From Idiomarina seosinensis (lineage in GTDB: Bacteria > Pseudomonadota > Gammaproteobacteria > Enterobacterales > Alteromonadaceae): a DNA stretch of 64,000 nt. Of this stretch, positions 36,300 through 45,043 are shown piece by piece (the first letter of the stretch is position 1; every line of letters starts with the position of its first letter). The stretch covers positions 992,001-1,056,000 of the forward strand of contig NZ_PIQF01000001.1 in assembly GCF_003987275.1 (NCBI RefSeq), given 5' to 3'. The translations under genes and the position numbers were made by a program. Below the pieces are notes generated by a model, which worked only from the letters and a program-made list of their open reading frames with translations, searched no databases and was not told the DNA's origin.

Positions 36300-37658
36300 C
36301 TATAGATGATAAACCCCCTGATAGTCGGCAATATCAACATCAAAGTTAGTGGTCTGATTTAAATGGTCGCGGAAGGATTCCATTGCATCCGGTTCGCCAT
36401 GAATTAGTTGAATTGGAGTTCCCGCTCGCAAATCCGATTGTTTTAGCCAGTCGCTTAACTCACTATAGTCTGCATGAGCAGACAACCCATCGAGTTGCCG
36501 TACCCGCGCTTTTACCGGTAACCACTGGCCGTGCAGTTTAATCGACTCAACGCCCTGCAGCATCTTCGCACCCCGTGTACCACCCGCTTGATGTCCGCTA
36601 AACAGCACGGTACAACGATGGTCAGTAAGCCAGCGTTTAAAATGATGCAAAATACGTCCGCCAGTGGCCATGCCACTACCCGCAATAACGATATGCGGCC
36701 CCGACTGCGAGGCAATAGCCTTAGACTCATCCACCGACCGCGTGTAAATAACTTTATCAAAAGAATGCTGACATACGCTGTCTGATAGTTTGTGCAGTTG
36801 GTGATGACGACGATAGATCTGAGATACATTAATGGCCATGGGCGAATCCAGGAAGATTGGCTGACGCGGAATGTCCCCCTGATCCATTAATTTAACCAAC
36901 AAATACTGTAGCAATTGTGCGCGACCTACTGAAAAGGCGGGAATCAACAAAACACCACCGCTACTGCTACATTCATTGACTACATCAGCCAGCTGCTTTT
37001 CTGCACTCTCAGTTTTATCATGCTGGCGGTCGCCATAGGTCGACTCCAATAATAGCAAGTCGACCTCAGGCAATGGTGCGGCCGGATACATCATAACGTC
37101 TTGCGGCCGTCCTACATCTCCTGAAAATGCAACGCGCTTGCCTTCTGCCTCAATGATGACCGAGCTGGCTCCTAAGATATGTCCTGCTGGTTGTAATGTT
37201 ATATTAATATCACCAACGGCAAAACTTTGACCAAAACTCACCGATTGAAATAACTTCATGCTGGCCAGTGCCATGGCTTCGTCATACAGCGGTTGTGGGG
37301 TCTTATGTTTGCTCAATCCGTGCTTACCCAGGAATTTAGCATCCTCTTCCTGGATACGGCCGCTGTCGGCCAACAAAATATCGCATAAAGCAGTGGTCGC
37401 CTCTTGCGCAAAAATGGGACCACGGTAACCTTCTTTATAAAGCACCGGAATAAAGCCTGAGTGGTCAAGATGCGCGTGGGTTAGGACCACCCCGTCAACT
37501 TCATTAATTCCCATTGGCAAGGGCTGCCAATTACGTTTTCGTAGCCATTTGTAGCCTTGAAATAAACCGCAATCAACCAATAACCGGGTATTTTCAGTCT
37601 CAACCAGATATTTAGAGCCAGTTACCGTTTCTGTACCGCCTAAAAAAATAATCTTCAT
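36300..37658 (-). CDS. MBL-fold/beta-CASP RNA-specificity nuclease family protein
   Basis: A 452-residue protein of the archaeal CPSF-like and bacterial YSH1-like group. The metallo-beta-lactamase domain has THAHLDHSGFIP with zinc ligands, then GHILGASSVIIE and FSGDVGRP. The beta-CASP domain (about 200-380) has ESTYGDRQHD, SAFSVGRAQ, SGMATGGRILHH and ends in LSAHADYSEL and LIHGEPDAMESF. Family members cleave RNA; bacterial ones are poorly studied. It sits 6 bases downstream of the MASE1-GGDEF gene, so the two are likely co-transcribed, an unusual pairing. Confidence 0.9.
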   Translation of the reverse strand: MKIIFLGGTETVTGSKYLVETENTRLLVDCGLFQGYKWLRKRNWQPLPMGINEVDGVVLTHAHLDHSGFIPVLYKEGYRGPIFAQEATTALCDILLADSGRIQEEDAKFLGKHGLSKHKTPQPLYDEAMALASMKLFQSVSFGQSFAVGDINITLQPAGHILGASSVIIEAEGKRVAFSGDVGRPQDVMMYPAAPLPEVDLLLLESTYGDRQHDKTESAEKQLADVVNECSSSGGVLLIPAFSVGRAQLLQYLLVKLMDQGDIPRQPIFLDSPMAINVSQIYRRHHQLHKLSDSVCQHSFDKVIYTRSVDESKAIASQSGPHIVIAGSGMATGGRILHHFKRWLTDHRCTVLFSGHQAGGTRGAKMLQGVESIKLHGQWLPVKARVRQLDGLSAHADYSELSDWLKQSDLRAGTPIQLIHGEPDAMESFRDHLNQTTNFDVDIADYQGVYHL

Positions 37659-37664
37659 CGAACC

Positions 37665-39068
37665 TTATCCCCTTGCTACGCAATTTCTGCCTGCGCGTTT
37701 GGCATTCAGTAGCGCCTGATCGGCTCTATCGACTGCTTCCATAATATGCTCACCAGCCGCAATCTCAACAATGCCAAAACTGCAACTTACATGAATGTCT
37801 GGAACCGACACTTTAAGGCAAGCGATTGCTTTTCGCAGACGTTCGGCGGTTTCTAACGCTTCGCCTAAATTTGTAGTGTTTAGCATCACCATAAACTCAT
37901 CGCCGCCAAAACGCCCAAGTAAATCTCCATCACGCAATTGTTGTTTAACCGTTGCGGTAACGCCGACCAGAACTTCGTCGCCAACAATATGACCGAAGTT
38001 GTCATTAATATGCTTAAATTTATCAACATCAAACAACAACAATGCGGTTGGTTTTTGTTGATACTTTGCCTGGCGCAGTTGCTGCTGCAACCGCTGCATA
38101 AAAAACTCACGCGAAGATGCCTGAGTGAGTCCGTCTTTAGACACTCGTTCAGTTAACACTAAATTACTTGCTACCAGCGTTGGTACCGAAACTCCGAACC
38201 AGGCGCTGGCAGCAATCACGGTAATGGCAAACTGAAACACCAGCGCATAATTCATTAACTGCAACAATGGCACCAGACTCGCGAGTAGAAAACTAAACAA
38301 GGTTATCGCCAGAGCGGTATAGATCGCCGGTTCTGTATAGGCGATCCATAAAAAAGGTAAAATTAAGAAGAATACGGCAAACGCCGCTTCCTCACGCTGG
38401 CTGTAATTAACCAGCAGCAGACTGACAAACAATAGACCAAGGATGAGAGAAAGTTTGCCAACAAATGAACGGTAGTTTCTGTCGGAGACTGCAAAGGTAA
38501 GCCCTCCCAGCCATTCCTCGAGTTGCGGATAGCGCCAGCTAATAACAGCTATAAATATAGGCGCTAATACAATCACTTCGGTTAAGTCACCAATCCACCA
38601 AGGCAACCAGGTATCCCATATTTCTGCCCGGCTCAATAAGCCACTTTCAGCGATGGTTAATGTTCCTAACCAGGAAACCACCAAAGAACTTAAACAGGCA
38701 AGTAATAAAAAGTTAAGGACGGTGGTGGTGATTCCACTATCTTGCAAACGGGTCATTTGCCATCGTAGCAGCAAGGCACCGACGAAATAAGGGACCACAT
38801 GTGCAAAAAAGAATCCGACTCCAGCCTTAGCCAGGCTTAGTGGGCCGGCGTCCAACTGGTAAAGAGAAGCCATCCAGAATGTTGAGACAATACTGGCGAC
38901 AAATAGTGTGGGGATAGCCCGCCAGCTCATTACCAGCAATGCAGCAAATGTTAAGCCAGCTGGCGGAAACCACAGACTGGCGTGCTCACTGTACTCCATT
39001 AACGCGGACAGCCGCCACAGGGCTAGCCATAAAACTAAAAGAAGCAGTGATCGAAATAGTAAACGCAC
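37665..39068 (-). CDS. MASE1-GGDEF membrane diguanylate cyclase
   Basis: A 467-residue protein beginning at a GTG. The MASE1 sensor (about 1-290) has eight or so helices with family marks YSEHASLWFPPAGLTFAAL and WWIGDLTEVIVLAP. The GGDEF domain (about 305-467) has an intact RFGGDEF and an RDGD inhibitory site. It should make c-di-GMP in response to an unknown membrane or periplasmic signal. No ribosome-binding site precedes the GTG: a TATAAT stands only 7 bases upstream, so the message may be leaderless. The start lies at the edge of a perfect inverted repeat (39067-39110). Confidence 0.9.
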   Translation of the reverse strand: MRLLFRSLLLLVLWLALWRLSALMEYSEHASLWFPPAGLTFAALLVMSWRAIPTLFVASIVSTFWMASLYQLDAGPLSLAKAGVGFFFAHVVPYFVGALLLRWQMTRLQDSGITTTVLNFLLLACLSSLVVSWLGTLTIAESGLLSRAEIWDTWLPWWIGDLTEVIVLAPIFIAVISWRYPQLEEWLGGLTFAVSDRNYRSFVGKLSLILGLLFVSLLLVNYSQREEAAFAVFFLILPFLWIAYTEPAIYTALAITLFSFLLASLVPLLQLMNYALVFQFAITVIAASAWFGVSVPTLVASNLVLTERVSKDGLTQASSREFFMQRLQQQLRQAKYQQKPTALLLFDVDKFKHINDNFGHIVGDEVLVGVTATVKQQLRDGDLLGRFGGDEFMVMLNTTNLGEALETAERLRKAIACLKVSVPDIHVSCSFGIVEIAAGEHIMEAVDRADQALLNAKRAGRNCVARG

Positions 39069-39110
39069 GTTATGAATTATAGGTTAGTTGAATGCTATAA
39101 TTCATAACGT
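39067..39110. repeat. Perfect 16-bp inverted repeat with mirrored -10 boxes at the MASE1-GGDEF start
   Basis: The arms 39067-39082 and 39095-39110 are exact reverse complements, separated by 12 bases. Each arm carries TATAAT on one strand: minus-strand box at 39081-39076, plus-strand box at 39096-39101. The minus-strand box is 7 bases from the GTG of the MASE1-GGDEF gene. It may be an operator for a dimeric regulator covering the promoter, or a hairpin in a transcript from upstream. Confidence 0.75.
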
Positions 39111-39138
39111 AGCACTTTGTTAGGTAGTTACCTAGATT

Positions 39139-40053
39139 TTATTGTAAGAATTTTAACGCGCCTACGACTGCGGCAACCTGCGCCCGGTTGCACTCTTCTG
39201 GCGTCGCTTTAGGACTATCTGGATACACTTCGGTGGTGGTTGTGTACATAGCATTGGTTAAGCTGATACATAGACCTAATTGATTAACCGGAAAGCTAAT
39301 TAACCCATGCAGATCAACCGGCGCACCAATTAGTTTGTCCTCCTCATCGGCGTCCGCGATATGAGTAACCTCGGACACTTCTTCTAGCACCGCTATCTGA
39401 AATTCTTGCTGTAAATTTTCTGAATTACCCACCAGGTAAAATCCGTCTGGAATATTCCAGTTGGTGTTCACCTCTCCTTCTCTAGCCGCTTTAGCAGGGC
39501 GAAACTCGGAGTTATCAGTATCGGTTGTCTCATGCAAATCAATATGAGCTAAGAAGTCCACACCTAGCTGGTCAAGATAAGACATAACCAACGCACATTC
39601 CTGCGCCGGGCTGTCCTGTATGAACGAACGATTCGGATCGACAGTATCTGGATTCCAGCGATTAATGGTTTCGTATCCCCATGGACTCAGGCAGGGAAAC
39701 ACAACAATATTAAAATCATCGCTGTACTCCTGCATTTGTTCTTCAGCAAATAGTAATGCTCCCTGCACTCCACTGGTTTCATACCCATGCACACCGCCAG
39801 TCACTAACACAGCTGGCTTTTCTTCATCCCAGTTTTTAGTTTTGATAACAAACAGTGGAAACGTAGCGTCCTGATAATTTAACTCGCCGTATTGTTCTAC
39901 TTGAAAGCGGTCTTTTAACGCGTCGATTTTTGCCACGACTTGCTCTTGATACGAGCGTTTTTTAGTTTGCTGGGCAAGCCACTCAGCCTTTTCTTGTTCA
40001 CCCCAAGGTTTACCTTGCGTTCCAATTGGATAAATCGCTGTCTTATCGTTCAT
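39139..40053 (-). CDS. M14-like zinc carboxypeptidase / succinylglutamate desuccinylase-aspartoacylase family protein
   Basis: A 304-residue cytoplasmic protein. The zinc site is recognisable as GGVHGYETSG (His and Glu ligands) and AHIDLHE (third His). NPDTVDPNRSFIQD corresponds to the substrate-binding Asn-Arg motif of M14 enzymes. It lacks a signal peptide, and the N-terminal 60 residues are a family-specific helix region. It probably removes an acyl or amino acid group from a small amide; the substrate is unknown. The gene is flanked by the inverted repeat at 39110 and the divergent MFS gene. Confidence 0.82.
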   Translation of the reverse strand: MNDKTAIYPIGTQGKPWGEQEKAEWLAQQTKKRSYQEQVVAKIDALKDRFQVEQYGELNYQDATFPLFVIKTKNWDEEKPAVLVTGGVHGYETSGVQGALLFAEEQMQEYSDDFNIVVFPCLSPWGYETINRWNPDTVDPNRSFIQDSPAQECALVMSYLDQLGVDFLAHIDLHETTDTDNSEFRPAKAAREGEVNTNWNIPDGFYLVGNSENLQQEFQIAVLEEVSEVTHIADADEEDKLIGAPVDLHGLISFPVNQLGLCISLTNAMYTTTTEVYPDSPKATPEECNRAQVAAVVGALKFLQ

Positions 40054-40177
40054 TACAATATACCTCGTTACTACTAATAATATCGCTCACTCTATCATAA
40101 ACAACAAAGTGGATAGCGCTAATAGCTGTTCTGCGATAAACTTTGCGGCCATTAATCAATAGCCCTATTAGCCACCA

Positions 40178-41359
40178 ATGCCCAATTCAAAATTAACAAT
40201 CGGTTTCGCCATTTTTGCTATGGCCATCGGTACCTTTGCTATTGGTATTGGCGAATTCGTCATGATGGGTTTACTGCCGGATGTTGGTCAGGAGTTTTCC
40301 ACCAACTCACAACAAACCGGCTACCTGGTTAGTTTATACGCATTAGGGGTGGTTATTGGAGCACCACTAATCACCGTTATTTTTGCCCGTGTTCCTAAAA
40401 AACTGCTGTTGCTGATACTGATGCTGATTTATGCGGCAGGCAACATCGCAAGTGCTAATGCCTCGAGTTTTATCGAGTTGCAATGGTGGCGGTTTCTCAC
40501 TGGATTACCGCATGGTGCTTATGGCGGTATCGTCTGTTTAATGGCGGCGGCAATGGTGCGGAAGGATCAACGAGGCATGGCGGTAACCATGGTAATGATG
40601 GGCTTAACCATTGCTATTTTAGTCGGCAATCCGGTAGCCACTTGGTTTGGTCAGCTTTTGGACTGGCGTTGGGTGTACCAGGGGGTCGGTATTACCGCTT
40701 TAGCCGCCGCAGTTTTAATTCTGCTGGTGGTGCCAGCCTACCCAGAAAAAAATCGCACTCGAACACGCACAGAACTTAGCGCCCTAAAGAACCATCAGGT
40801 TCTGCTAACACTTGCAATAGGCAGCATTGGATTTGGTGGTATGTTTGCAGTATTAAGCTACCTAGCACCTACGCTACTCGAAGCAACTCAAGTTTCTGCC
40901 GCCTGGATACCCGTTGCGCTATTAGTTTATGGTATTGGCTCGCTAACGGGCAGTTTGGTTGGCGGTTGGGCCACTGATGTCAATATAAAATGGGCCATTG
41001 GCGGGTCGCTAGGCTGGTCAATGCTGGTGCTATTAGTTTTTCCTTTTAGTATCGAAAAACTGGCAACTATTTTACCCATGGTATTTTTGCTGGGATCTAC
41101 CGCAGCCCTTGTTCCAACCTTACAAGTTCGCCTGATGGATGTCGCTGGTGAAGCACAAACATTAGCGGCGTCGTTAAATCATGCGGCTTTTAATATCGCC
41201 AACGGTCTGGGTGCCTACTTGGGTGGGCTGGCTATCGTTTCCCCCTGGCAATGGCAAGGCACTGGTTGGGTCGGCGCACTGCTTGCTGGCTCCGGGCTTG
41301 TTTTATTTTTTATTACCAAACATCACAGTCGCAAAAACAGCTACGCGGAAAGCCTTTAA
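40178..41359 (+). CDS. MFS transporter of the AraJ-like drug/sugar efflux type
   Basis: A 393-residue protein with 12 predicted helices. The start GFAIFAMAIGTFAIGIGEFVMMGLLPDV matches the DHA1/AraJ group, with the internal RVPKKLL loop and motif RFLTGLPHGAYGGIVCLMAA in helix 4. It likely exports a drug-like or sugar compound with proton antiport. The gene appears monocistronic; no ribosome-binding site is strong. The 41360-41445 gap after it holds a dyad symmetric element. Confidence 0.87.
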   Translation: MPNSKLTIGFAIFAMAIGTFAIGIGEFVMMGLLPDVGQEFSTNSQQTGYLVSLYALGVVIGAPLITVIFARVPKKLLLLILMLIYAAGNIASANASSFIELQWWRFLTGLPHGAYGGIVCLMAAAMVRKDQRGMAVTMVMMGLTIAILVGNPVATWFGQLLDWRWVYQGVGITALAAAVLILLVVPAYPEKNRTRTRTELSALKNHQVLLTLAIGSIGFGGMFAVLSYLAPTLLEATQVSAAWIPVALLVYGIGSLTGSLVGGWATDVNIKWAIGGSLGWSMLVLLVFPFSIEKLATILPMVFLLGSTAALVPTLQVRLMDVAGEAQTLAASLNHAAFNIANGLGAYLGGLAIVSPWQWQGTGWVGALLAGSGLVLFFITKHHSRKNSYAESL

Positions 41360-41381
41360 GTCATCAATTAATATTTAAATG

Positions 41382-41397
41382 ACAGTTTTTAAACTGT
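41382..41397. promoter_or_regulatory. 16-bp dyad before the 7TMR-DISM-GGDEF gene
   Basis: ACAGTTT and AAACTGT form a perfect 7-bp dyad around TT, 49 bases before the next ATG. The 2-base spacer does not favour an RNA hairpin, so a protein binding site is the more likely reading. No regulator is indicated. Confidence 0.35.
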
Positions 41398-41445
41398 TAG
41401 ATTACTGCTAGTATCGGCTCATTAACAAAAATATATCATTTAGAC

Positions 41446-43224
41446 ATGATCGACGTACGCAAACTTTTTGTTCTATTCATGCTTGTTTTAGTCAGTCCTT
41501 TTGTCGCTGCGTCGACCTGGGCCTCGGCAAACAGCGCCAACTTGTATTTGAGCGGCAGCCTCGACGAAGTTCAGTTGACTCACTATTCACGCGTACTCTA
41601 TGACGATCGCGGGCAACTGTCATTAGCCGATATTCAGAAAAATACTGAGCAATTTGTCCCCGTGTTAAAGCCAGCCCAATTACACCTTGGCTACTATGAC
41701 GGTACTGTCTGGCTTTCAAATGTTATTACCAATACTTCAGACGATGAGCTATTAAAAGTTTTATCCTTTGATTACGCTAACCTGGATAAAGTCTCGGTAT
41801 ATGTTGTAAACGAAAACGGTAAGTTAGCCAGAGAAATGCAGTCCGGGTCGCACGTGGCGAGCGACAAACGTACCTTACAAAACCGTCACCCCTCGTTTCC
41901 TTTAACCATACCGGCAAAACAAACAGTTCAGGTGTACACAAAAATTGAGAGCAATGGTAGTTTAACCGCTTTTCACCGGCTCTACTCTCCGGCAGTCTAC
42001 GATTCCACCTTCAGTACCGAACTATTCTGGATATCACTATACTGCGGCATGCTATTTGCGCTGGGGCTTTATAACCTTTTACTCTTTATCTCGTTAAAAC
42101 AAAAAACCTTTCTTTTTTATTCCCTTTTTGTATCCAGCTTCCTGATTGGCACGTTGTCAATGAACGGTATTGGCCCGCAACTATTTTGGGACCACAGCGC
42201 CTTAAACGTTAACCGAGTTATGGCGTTTGGTTTCTGTGCCGCTGGGTTTACTGCAACGTTATTTGCACGGGATTTTTTAAACCTAAAACAAAACAATCGA
42301 TTTTGGTATCGAGTTACATACTTGCCATTGTTTGTATCCGGCAGCGGACTGATCGGTGCCATCCTGCTCTCCGCACAAAACGCATTGCTATTATCCGATT
42401 TCAACGGGTTAGTCGCCGGGGTGGTACTGCTGAGCTGCGGCATTGGTTGTTTAATAAAACGGGTACCCGGTTCAACACTGTTTGTCATCGCCTGGACATT
42501 GTTACTCTCAGGGGCAACCATTCACGCGCTGCGCAACCTGGGAGTTCTGCCAACGCACTTCTTCACTTTGTACGGAATGCAAATAGGGTCCGCGCTGGAA
42601 ATGATTCTGTTGTCATTTGCTATCGCCGCCAAATTTAACCAACTAAAACAAGACAAAGAACGAGCCCAGGAAGGCATGTTAACCGCACTAAAAACCAACG
42701 AAGAGCAACTTGAAAATAGAATTGCTCAACGGACCTACGAACTTGAGCAAATGGCAAAGCATGATGGCTTAACCAACCTATTTAACCGTAATGGACTTAA
42801 CGAAATACTCTCTAAAGTCATGCAAAGCTGCGATTCGGCGGCGACACCAGTGACATTATTTATGTTAGACGTTGATGAGTTTAAACCGATTAACGACAAC
42901 TATGGTCATGACGTTGGGGATAAGGTACTCATCGTGTTAGCTGATAGAATCCAAAGTGCAATCCGCGACTGTGATGTGGCTGCACGTTTTGGCGGTGATG
43001 AGTTTATTATTGTCACTGACAGTTTGCATGACGATGCTGAAATAACCCAGTTTATTGAACGTCTGCAAAAACACCTTAATCAACCGATTCAGGTGCGCCG
43101 GGATCTGTCGTTAACCGTATCAACAAGCATTGGCTACTATCGGGCAACTACCCAGTTGTCGGTTAACGATTTATTAAAACGCGCGGACCAGGCAATGTAT
43201 GAGGTAAAGAACCGTCAGCGTTAA
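41446..43224 (+). CDS. 7TMR-DISM-GGDEF membrane diguanylate cyclase
   Basis: A 592-residue protein. A signal peptide (FVLFMLVLVSPFVAAST) precedes a periplasmic 7TMR-DISMED2-type beta domain (about 35-180; LHLGYYDGTVWLSNVITN). Seven membrane helices (about 190-395) begin with ELFWISLYCGMLFALGLYNLLLF, typical of DISM receptors. A coiled coil leads to GGDEF (about 430-590) with intact RFGGDEF and an RDCD inhibitory site. It should make c-di-GMP in response to a periplasmic, probably carbohydrate-like, ligand. Its last codons form one arm of an inverted repeat. Confidence 0.93.
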   Translation: MIDVRKLFVLFMLVLVSPFVAASTWASANSANLYLSGSLDEVQLTHYSRVLYDDRGQLSLADIQKNTEQFVPVLKPAQLHLGYYDGTVWLSNVITNTSDDELLKVLSFDYANLDKVSVYVVNENGKLAREMQSGSHVASDKRTLQNRHPSFPLTIPAKQTVQVYTKIESNGSLTAFHRLYSPAVYDSTFSTELFWISLYCGMLFALGLYNLLLFISLKQKTFLFYSLFVSSFLIGTLSMNGIGPQLFWDHSALNVNRVMAFGFCAAGFTATLFARDFLNLKQNNRFWYRVTYLPLFVSGSGLIGAILLSAQNALLLSDFNGLVAGVVLLSCGIGCLIKRVPGSTLFVIAWTLLLSGATIHALRNLGVLPTHFFTLYGMQIGSALEMILLSFAIAAKFNQLKQDKERAQEGMLTALKTNEEQLENRIAQRTYELEQMAKHDGLTNLFNRNGLNEILSKVMQSCDSAATPVTLFMLDVDEFKPINDNYGHDVGDKVLIVLADRIQSAIRDCDVAARFGGDEFIIVTDSLHDDAEITQFIERLQKHLNQPIQVRRDLSLTVSTSIGYYRATTQLSVNDLLKRADQAMYEVKNRQR

Positions 43225-43243
43225 AAAATGCTTAGCTGACGGT
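43211..43243. terminator. Inverted repeat at the end of the 7TMR-DISM-GGDEF gene
   Basis: ACCGTCAGC (43211-43219) and GCTGACGGT (43235-43243) are perfect complements around a 15-base loop that contains the stop codon. There is no T-run on the plus strand; on the minus strand it follows the DUF3149 gene. It may end both transcripts. Confidence 0.45.
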
Positions 43244-43249
43244 TAGCAG

Positions 43250-43387
43250 TTAATGATTTTTTTCTGCTTCAATCATTTTCTTGTAAAAGAAAATACCATA
43301 AAAAACACACAGGCCAATAACGATACCCAGGCCTACAAAAGAAATAAAAATAACTGGGTCTTTAAAAAACTCTTGCCATAAACTCAT
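43250..43387 (-). CDS. DUF3149 small membrane protein
   Basis: A 45-residue protein: MSLWQEFFKDPVIF, one hydrophobic helix (FISFVGLGIVIGLCVFYGIFF), then a charged tail YKKMIEAEKNH. The W-x-FF-DP start and the helix followed by KKM match DUF3149, a family of single-helix inner-membrane proteins of unknown role in Alteromonadales and relatives. The gene is convergent with the preceding GGDEF gene; its stop is 25 bases from that stop. Confidence 0.8.
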   Translation of the reverse strand: MSLWQEFFKDPVIFISFVGLGIVIGLCVFYGIFFYKKMIEAEKNH

Positions 43388-43465
43388 GGTTCTATCCCCC
43401 TACATCGTTTATGGTTTTAGTGTATTAAAGAGCCGCCCTTTTCAACTTGATGTGGATCAATCATT

Positions 43466-43657
43466 ATGAGTGAAAGTAAAAAAGCCAGTGATAACAACCC
43501 TATGGGAGTGTCCATCGCAATCGGCGTTGGTGTCGGCATTGGCATTGGTGTCGCTATGGATCAACTAGCGCTGGGTATCGCTTTAGGCGTCGCGTTCGGC
43601 ATTGGTTACGGCGCGAGCCTTCGGCGTAAGCAAAAGAATGAAAAGCAGGACTCTTAA
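43466..43657 (+). CDS. Small glycine-zipper membrane protein
   Basis: A 63-residue protein. A polar start (ESKKASDNNP) is followed by a helix hairpin of GxxxG-type repeats (MGVSIAIGVGVGIGIGVAM, then LALGIALGVAFGIGYGA) and a basic tail (RRKQKNEKQ). Such glycine-zipper peptides are widespread; their role is unknown. The stop TAA shares bases with the stop of the convergent MscS gene, and a hairpin covers both. Confidence 0.72.
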   Translation: MSESKKASDNNPMGVSIAIGVGVGIGIGVAMDQLALGIALGVAFGIGYGASLRRKQKNEKQDS

Positions 43658-43668
43658 GCGTCCTGCTT
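43643..43668. terminator. Bidirectional hairpin over the shared stops of the glycine-zipper and MscS genes
   Basis: AAGCAGGAC (43643-43651) pairs with GTCCTGCTT (43660-43668) around an 8-base loop containing both stop codons. Four Ts follow on the minus strand. Confidence 0.65.
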
Positions 43669-44517
43669 GCTAGAAAAATCATTATTTGAGAAAACATCGT
43701 TCAGAATGTTTTGCTCAACCCAGTTACGACTTTCGGCTCGGGCTGGAATTCGAACCACCAAGGTAATATCTTCTGCTTCTTCAAATTGTAACGTTACGCG
43801 CGGTTCGACTGCTGGCGAATCCAGGCCTGTACGATAACTGATCCGATCAAAATGACGTTTTACGTCGCTCAGGTATTCGTCACAGTAGATCTGCGCAACA
43901 CGTAATAATTCTTTTTGCGCTCGCTGCCAGTCGTCTGTTCGTAAGAATGGGATTGCAAATGTATGTAGCACAAAGTCCTTACTATAACTCTCGTTAATTA
44001 GTGGCTCCATCGCAAATAACGAGTTAGGAATCACAACCATGCGACCACTTCGTTGTTGCATATTCTTACCGGGCCCTACTTCCAGAATAGTCGTGGTTAG
44101 TAGGTTCTGATCGATAACATCGCCACGATATTCCTTTATTTGAATACGGTCACCCAACTGAAATGCATTCGACCCACTTTTTATTAAAGTGCCACTGACA
44201 CAAATAATCAGCTCTTTGGTGGCAATCACCAACGCCACCGCAATAGCCACTAATGACAAAGCAAATGTTCGCAGCTCGTTGCCCCAAATCATTACCAAAC
44301 CAAGCAGCAGGACCAACAACAGTCCATTGCGTAGCTGAACTAGCCAACGCCGACGAAGGTCGGTCGAATTGACGTTACGGCGAATATAACGTCGCAATAT
44401 CCAGCGTGCAAAAATCACCACACAGATCAAAACAACGGTGCTAATCACTAGCCGTAATAACGAGTCCGAGCTCTTAAGCTCCTCTAGCAATGCGTTCAAG
44501 AGTTCTTGTAAATTCAT
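43654..44517 (-). CDS. MscS family mechanosensitive ion channel
   Basis: A 287-residue protein with three N-terminal helices and a C-terminal cytoplasmic domain. The pore-helix and beta-domain mark SGTLIKSGSNAFQLGDRIQIKEYRGDVIDQNLLTTTIL is the MscS core, and VVIPNSLFAMEPLINES is the usual following segment. These channels open under membrane tension and release solutes on osmotic downshock, useful for a marine or saline habitat. It appears monocistronic and is divergent from the BON-domain gene, which may respond to osmotic stress too. Confidence 0.9.
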   Translation of the reverse strand: MNLQELLNALLEELKSSDSLLRLVISTVVLICVVIFARWILRRYIRRNVNSTDLRRRWLVQLRNGLLLVLLLGLVMIWGNELRTFALSLVAIAVALVIATKELIICVSGTLIKSGSNAFQLGDRIQIKEYRGDVIDQNLLTTTILEVGPGKNMQQRSGRMVVIPNSLFAMEPLINESYSKDFVLHTFAIPFLRTDDWQRAQKELLRVAQIYCDEYLSDVKRHFDRISYRTGLDSPAVEPRVTLQFEEAEDITLVVRIPARAESRNWVEQNILNDVFSNNDFSSKQDA

Positions 44518-44609
44518 GTTTTCCTACGTAAAACTGGCGTAAAGGTTGTGGCGAAATAAATTAAATCAACTATAGTTTTTTACAGGTTTCAAGGAAAGAG
44601 GAAATTACT

Positions 44610-44999
44610 ATGAAAAACGTATGGTTACCAACCGTAGTTGCACTCAGTTTGTTTACAATCGTTGGTTGCAGCCAAGAATCTGCGGACAGCAAAACCGAGG
44701 ATGCAATGCAATCGGCCGAACAAACAGCAGATGAAATGGGCGAAGCTGCTGAAGCGCAAATGGAAGAAGCGAGTGAGTACCTCAGCGACGCAGCTATTAC
44801 AGCCAAGGTAAAAACGGCTTTATTTGATAATGGTGGTCTAAACAGCAGCAATATCAGCGTCGAAACCCGAGATCGGGTGGTCTATTTATCGGGAACTGTC
44901 AGCTCAGATGTTGATGCTGAAACCGCAGGCCAACTAGCGGAAGGCGTCGATGGCGTTGAAGACGTAGAAAACGATATTATGGTATCCGGTAATTATTAA
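44610..44999 (+). CDS. BON domain lipoprotein (OsmY-like)
   Basis: A 129-residue protein preceded by AAAGAGGAAA. The signal ends in a lipobox (FTIVGC, Cys20), followed by a long acidic helix (about 25-65; SKTEDAMQSAEQTADEMGEA) and a single BON domain (about 70-129; DAAITAKVKTALFDNG, VSSDVDAETAGQLAEGVDGVEDVENDI). BON domains bind membranes and often act in osmotic or envelope stress. A strong terminator follows. Confidence 0.85.
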   Translation: MKNVWLPTVVALSLFTIVGCSQESADSKTEDAMQSAEQTADEMGEAAEAQMEEASEYLSDAAITAKVKTALFDNGGLNSSNISVETRDRVVYLSGTVSSDVDAETAGQLAEGVDGVEDVENDIMVSGNY

Positions 45000-45011
45000 T
45001 ACTATCTAATT

Positions 45012-45043
45012 AGGGGCCAGCACACGCTGGCCCCTATTCTTTT
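45012..45043 (+). terminator. Intrinsic terminator after the BON-domain gene
   Basis: AGGGGCCAGC (45012-45021) pairs perfectly with GCTGGCCCCT (45026-45035) around ACAC, followed by ATTCTTTT. The convergent MDR gene ends at 45042, so it may serve both. Confidence 0.87.
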
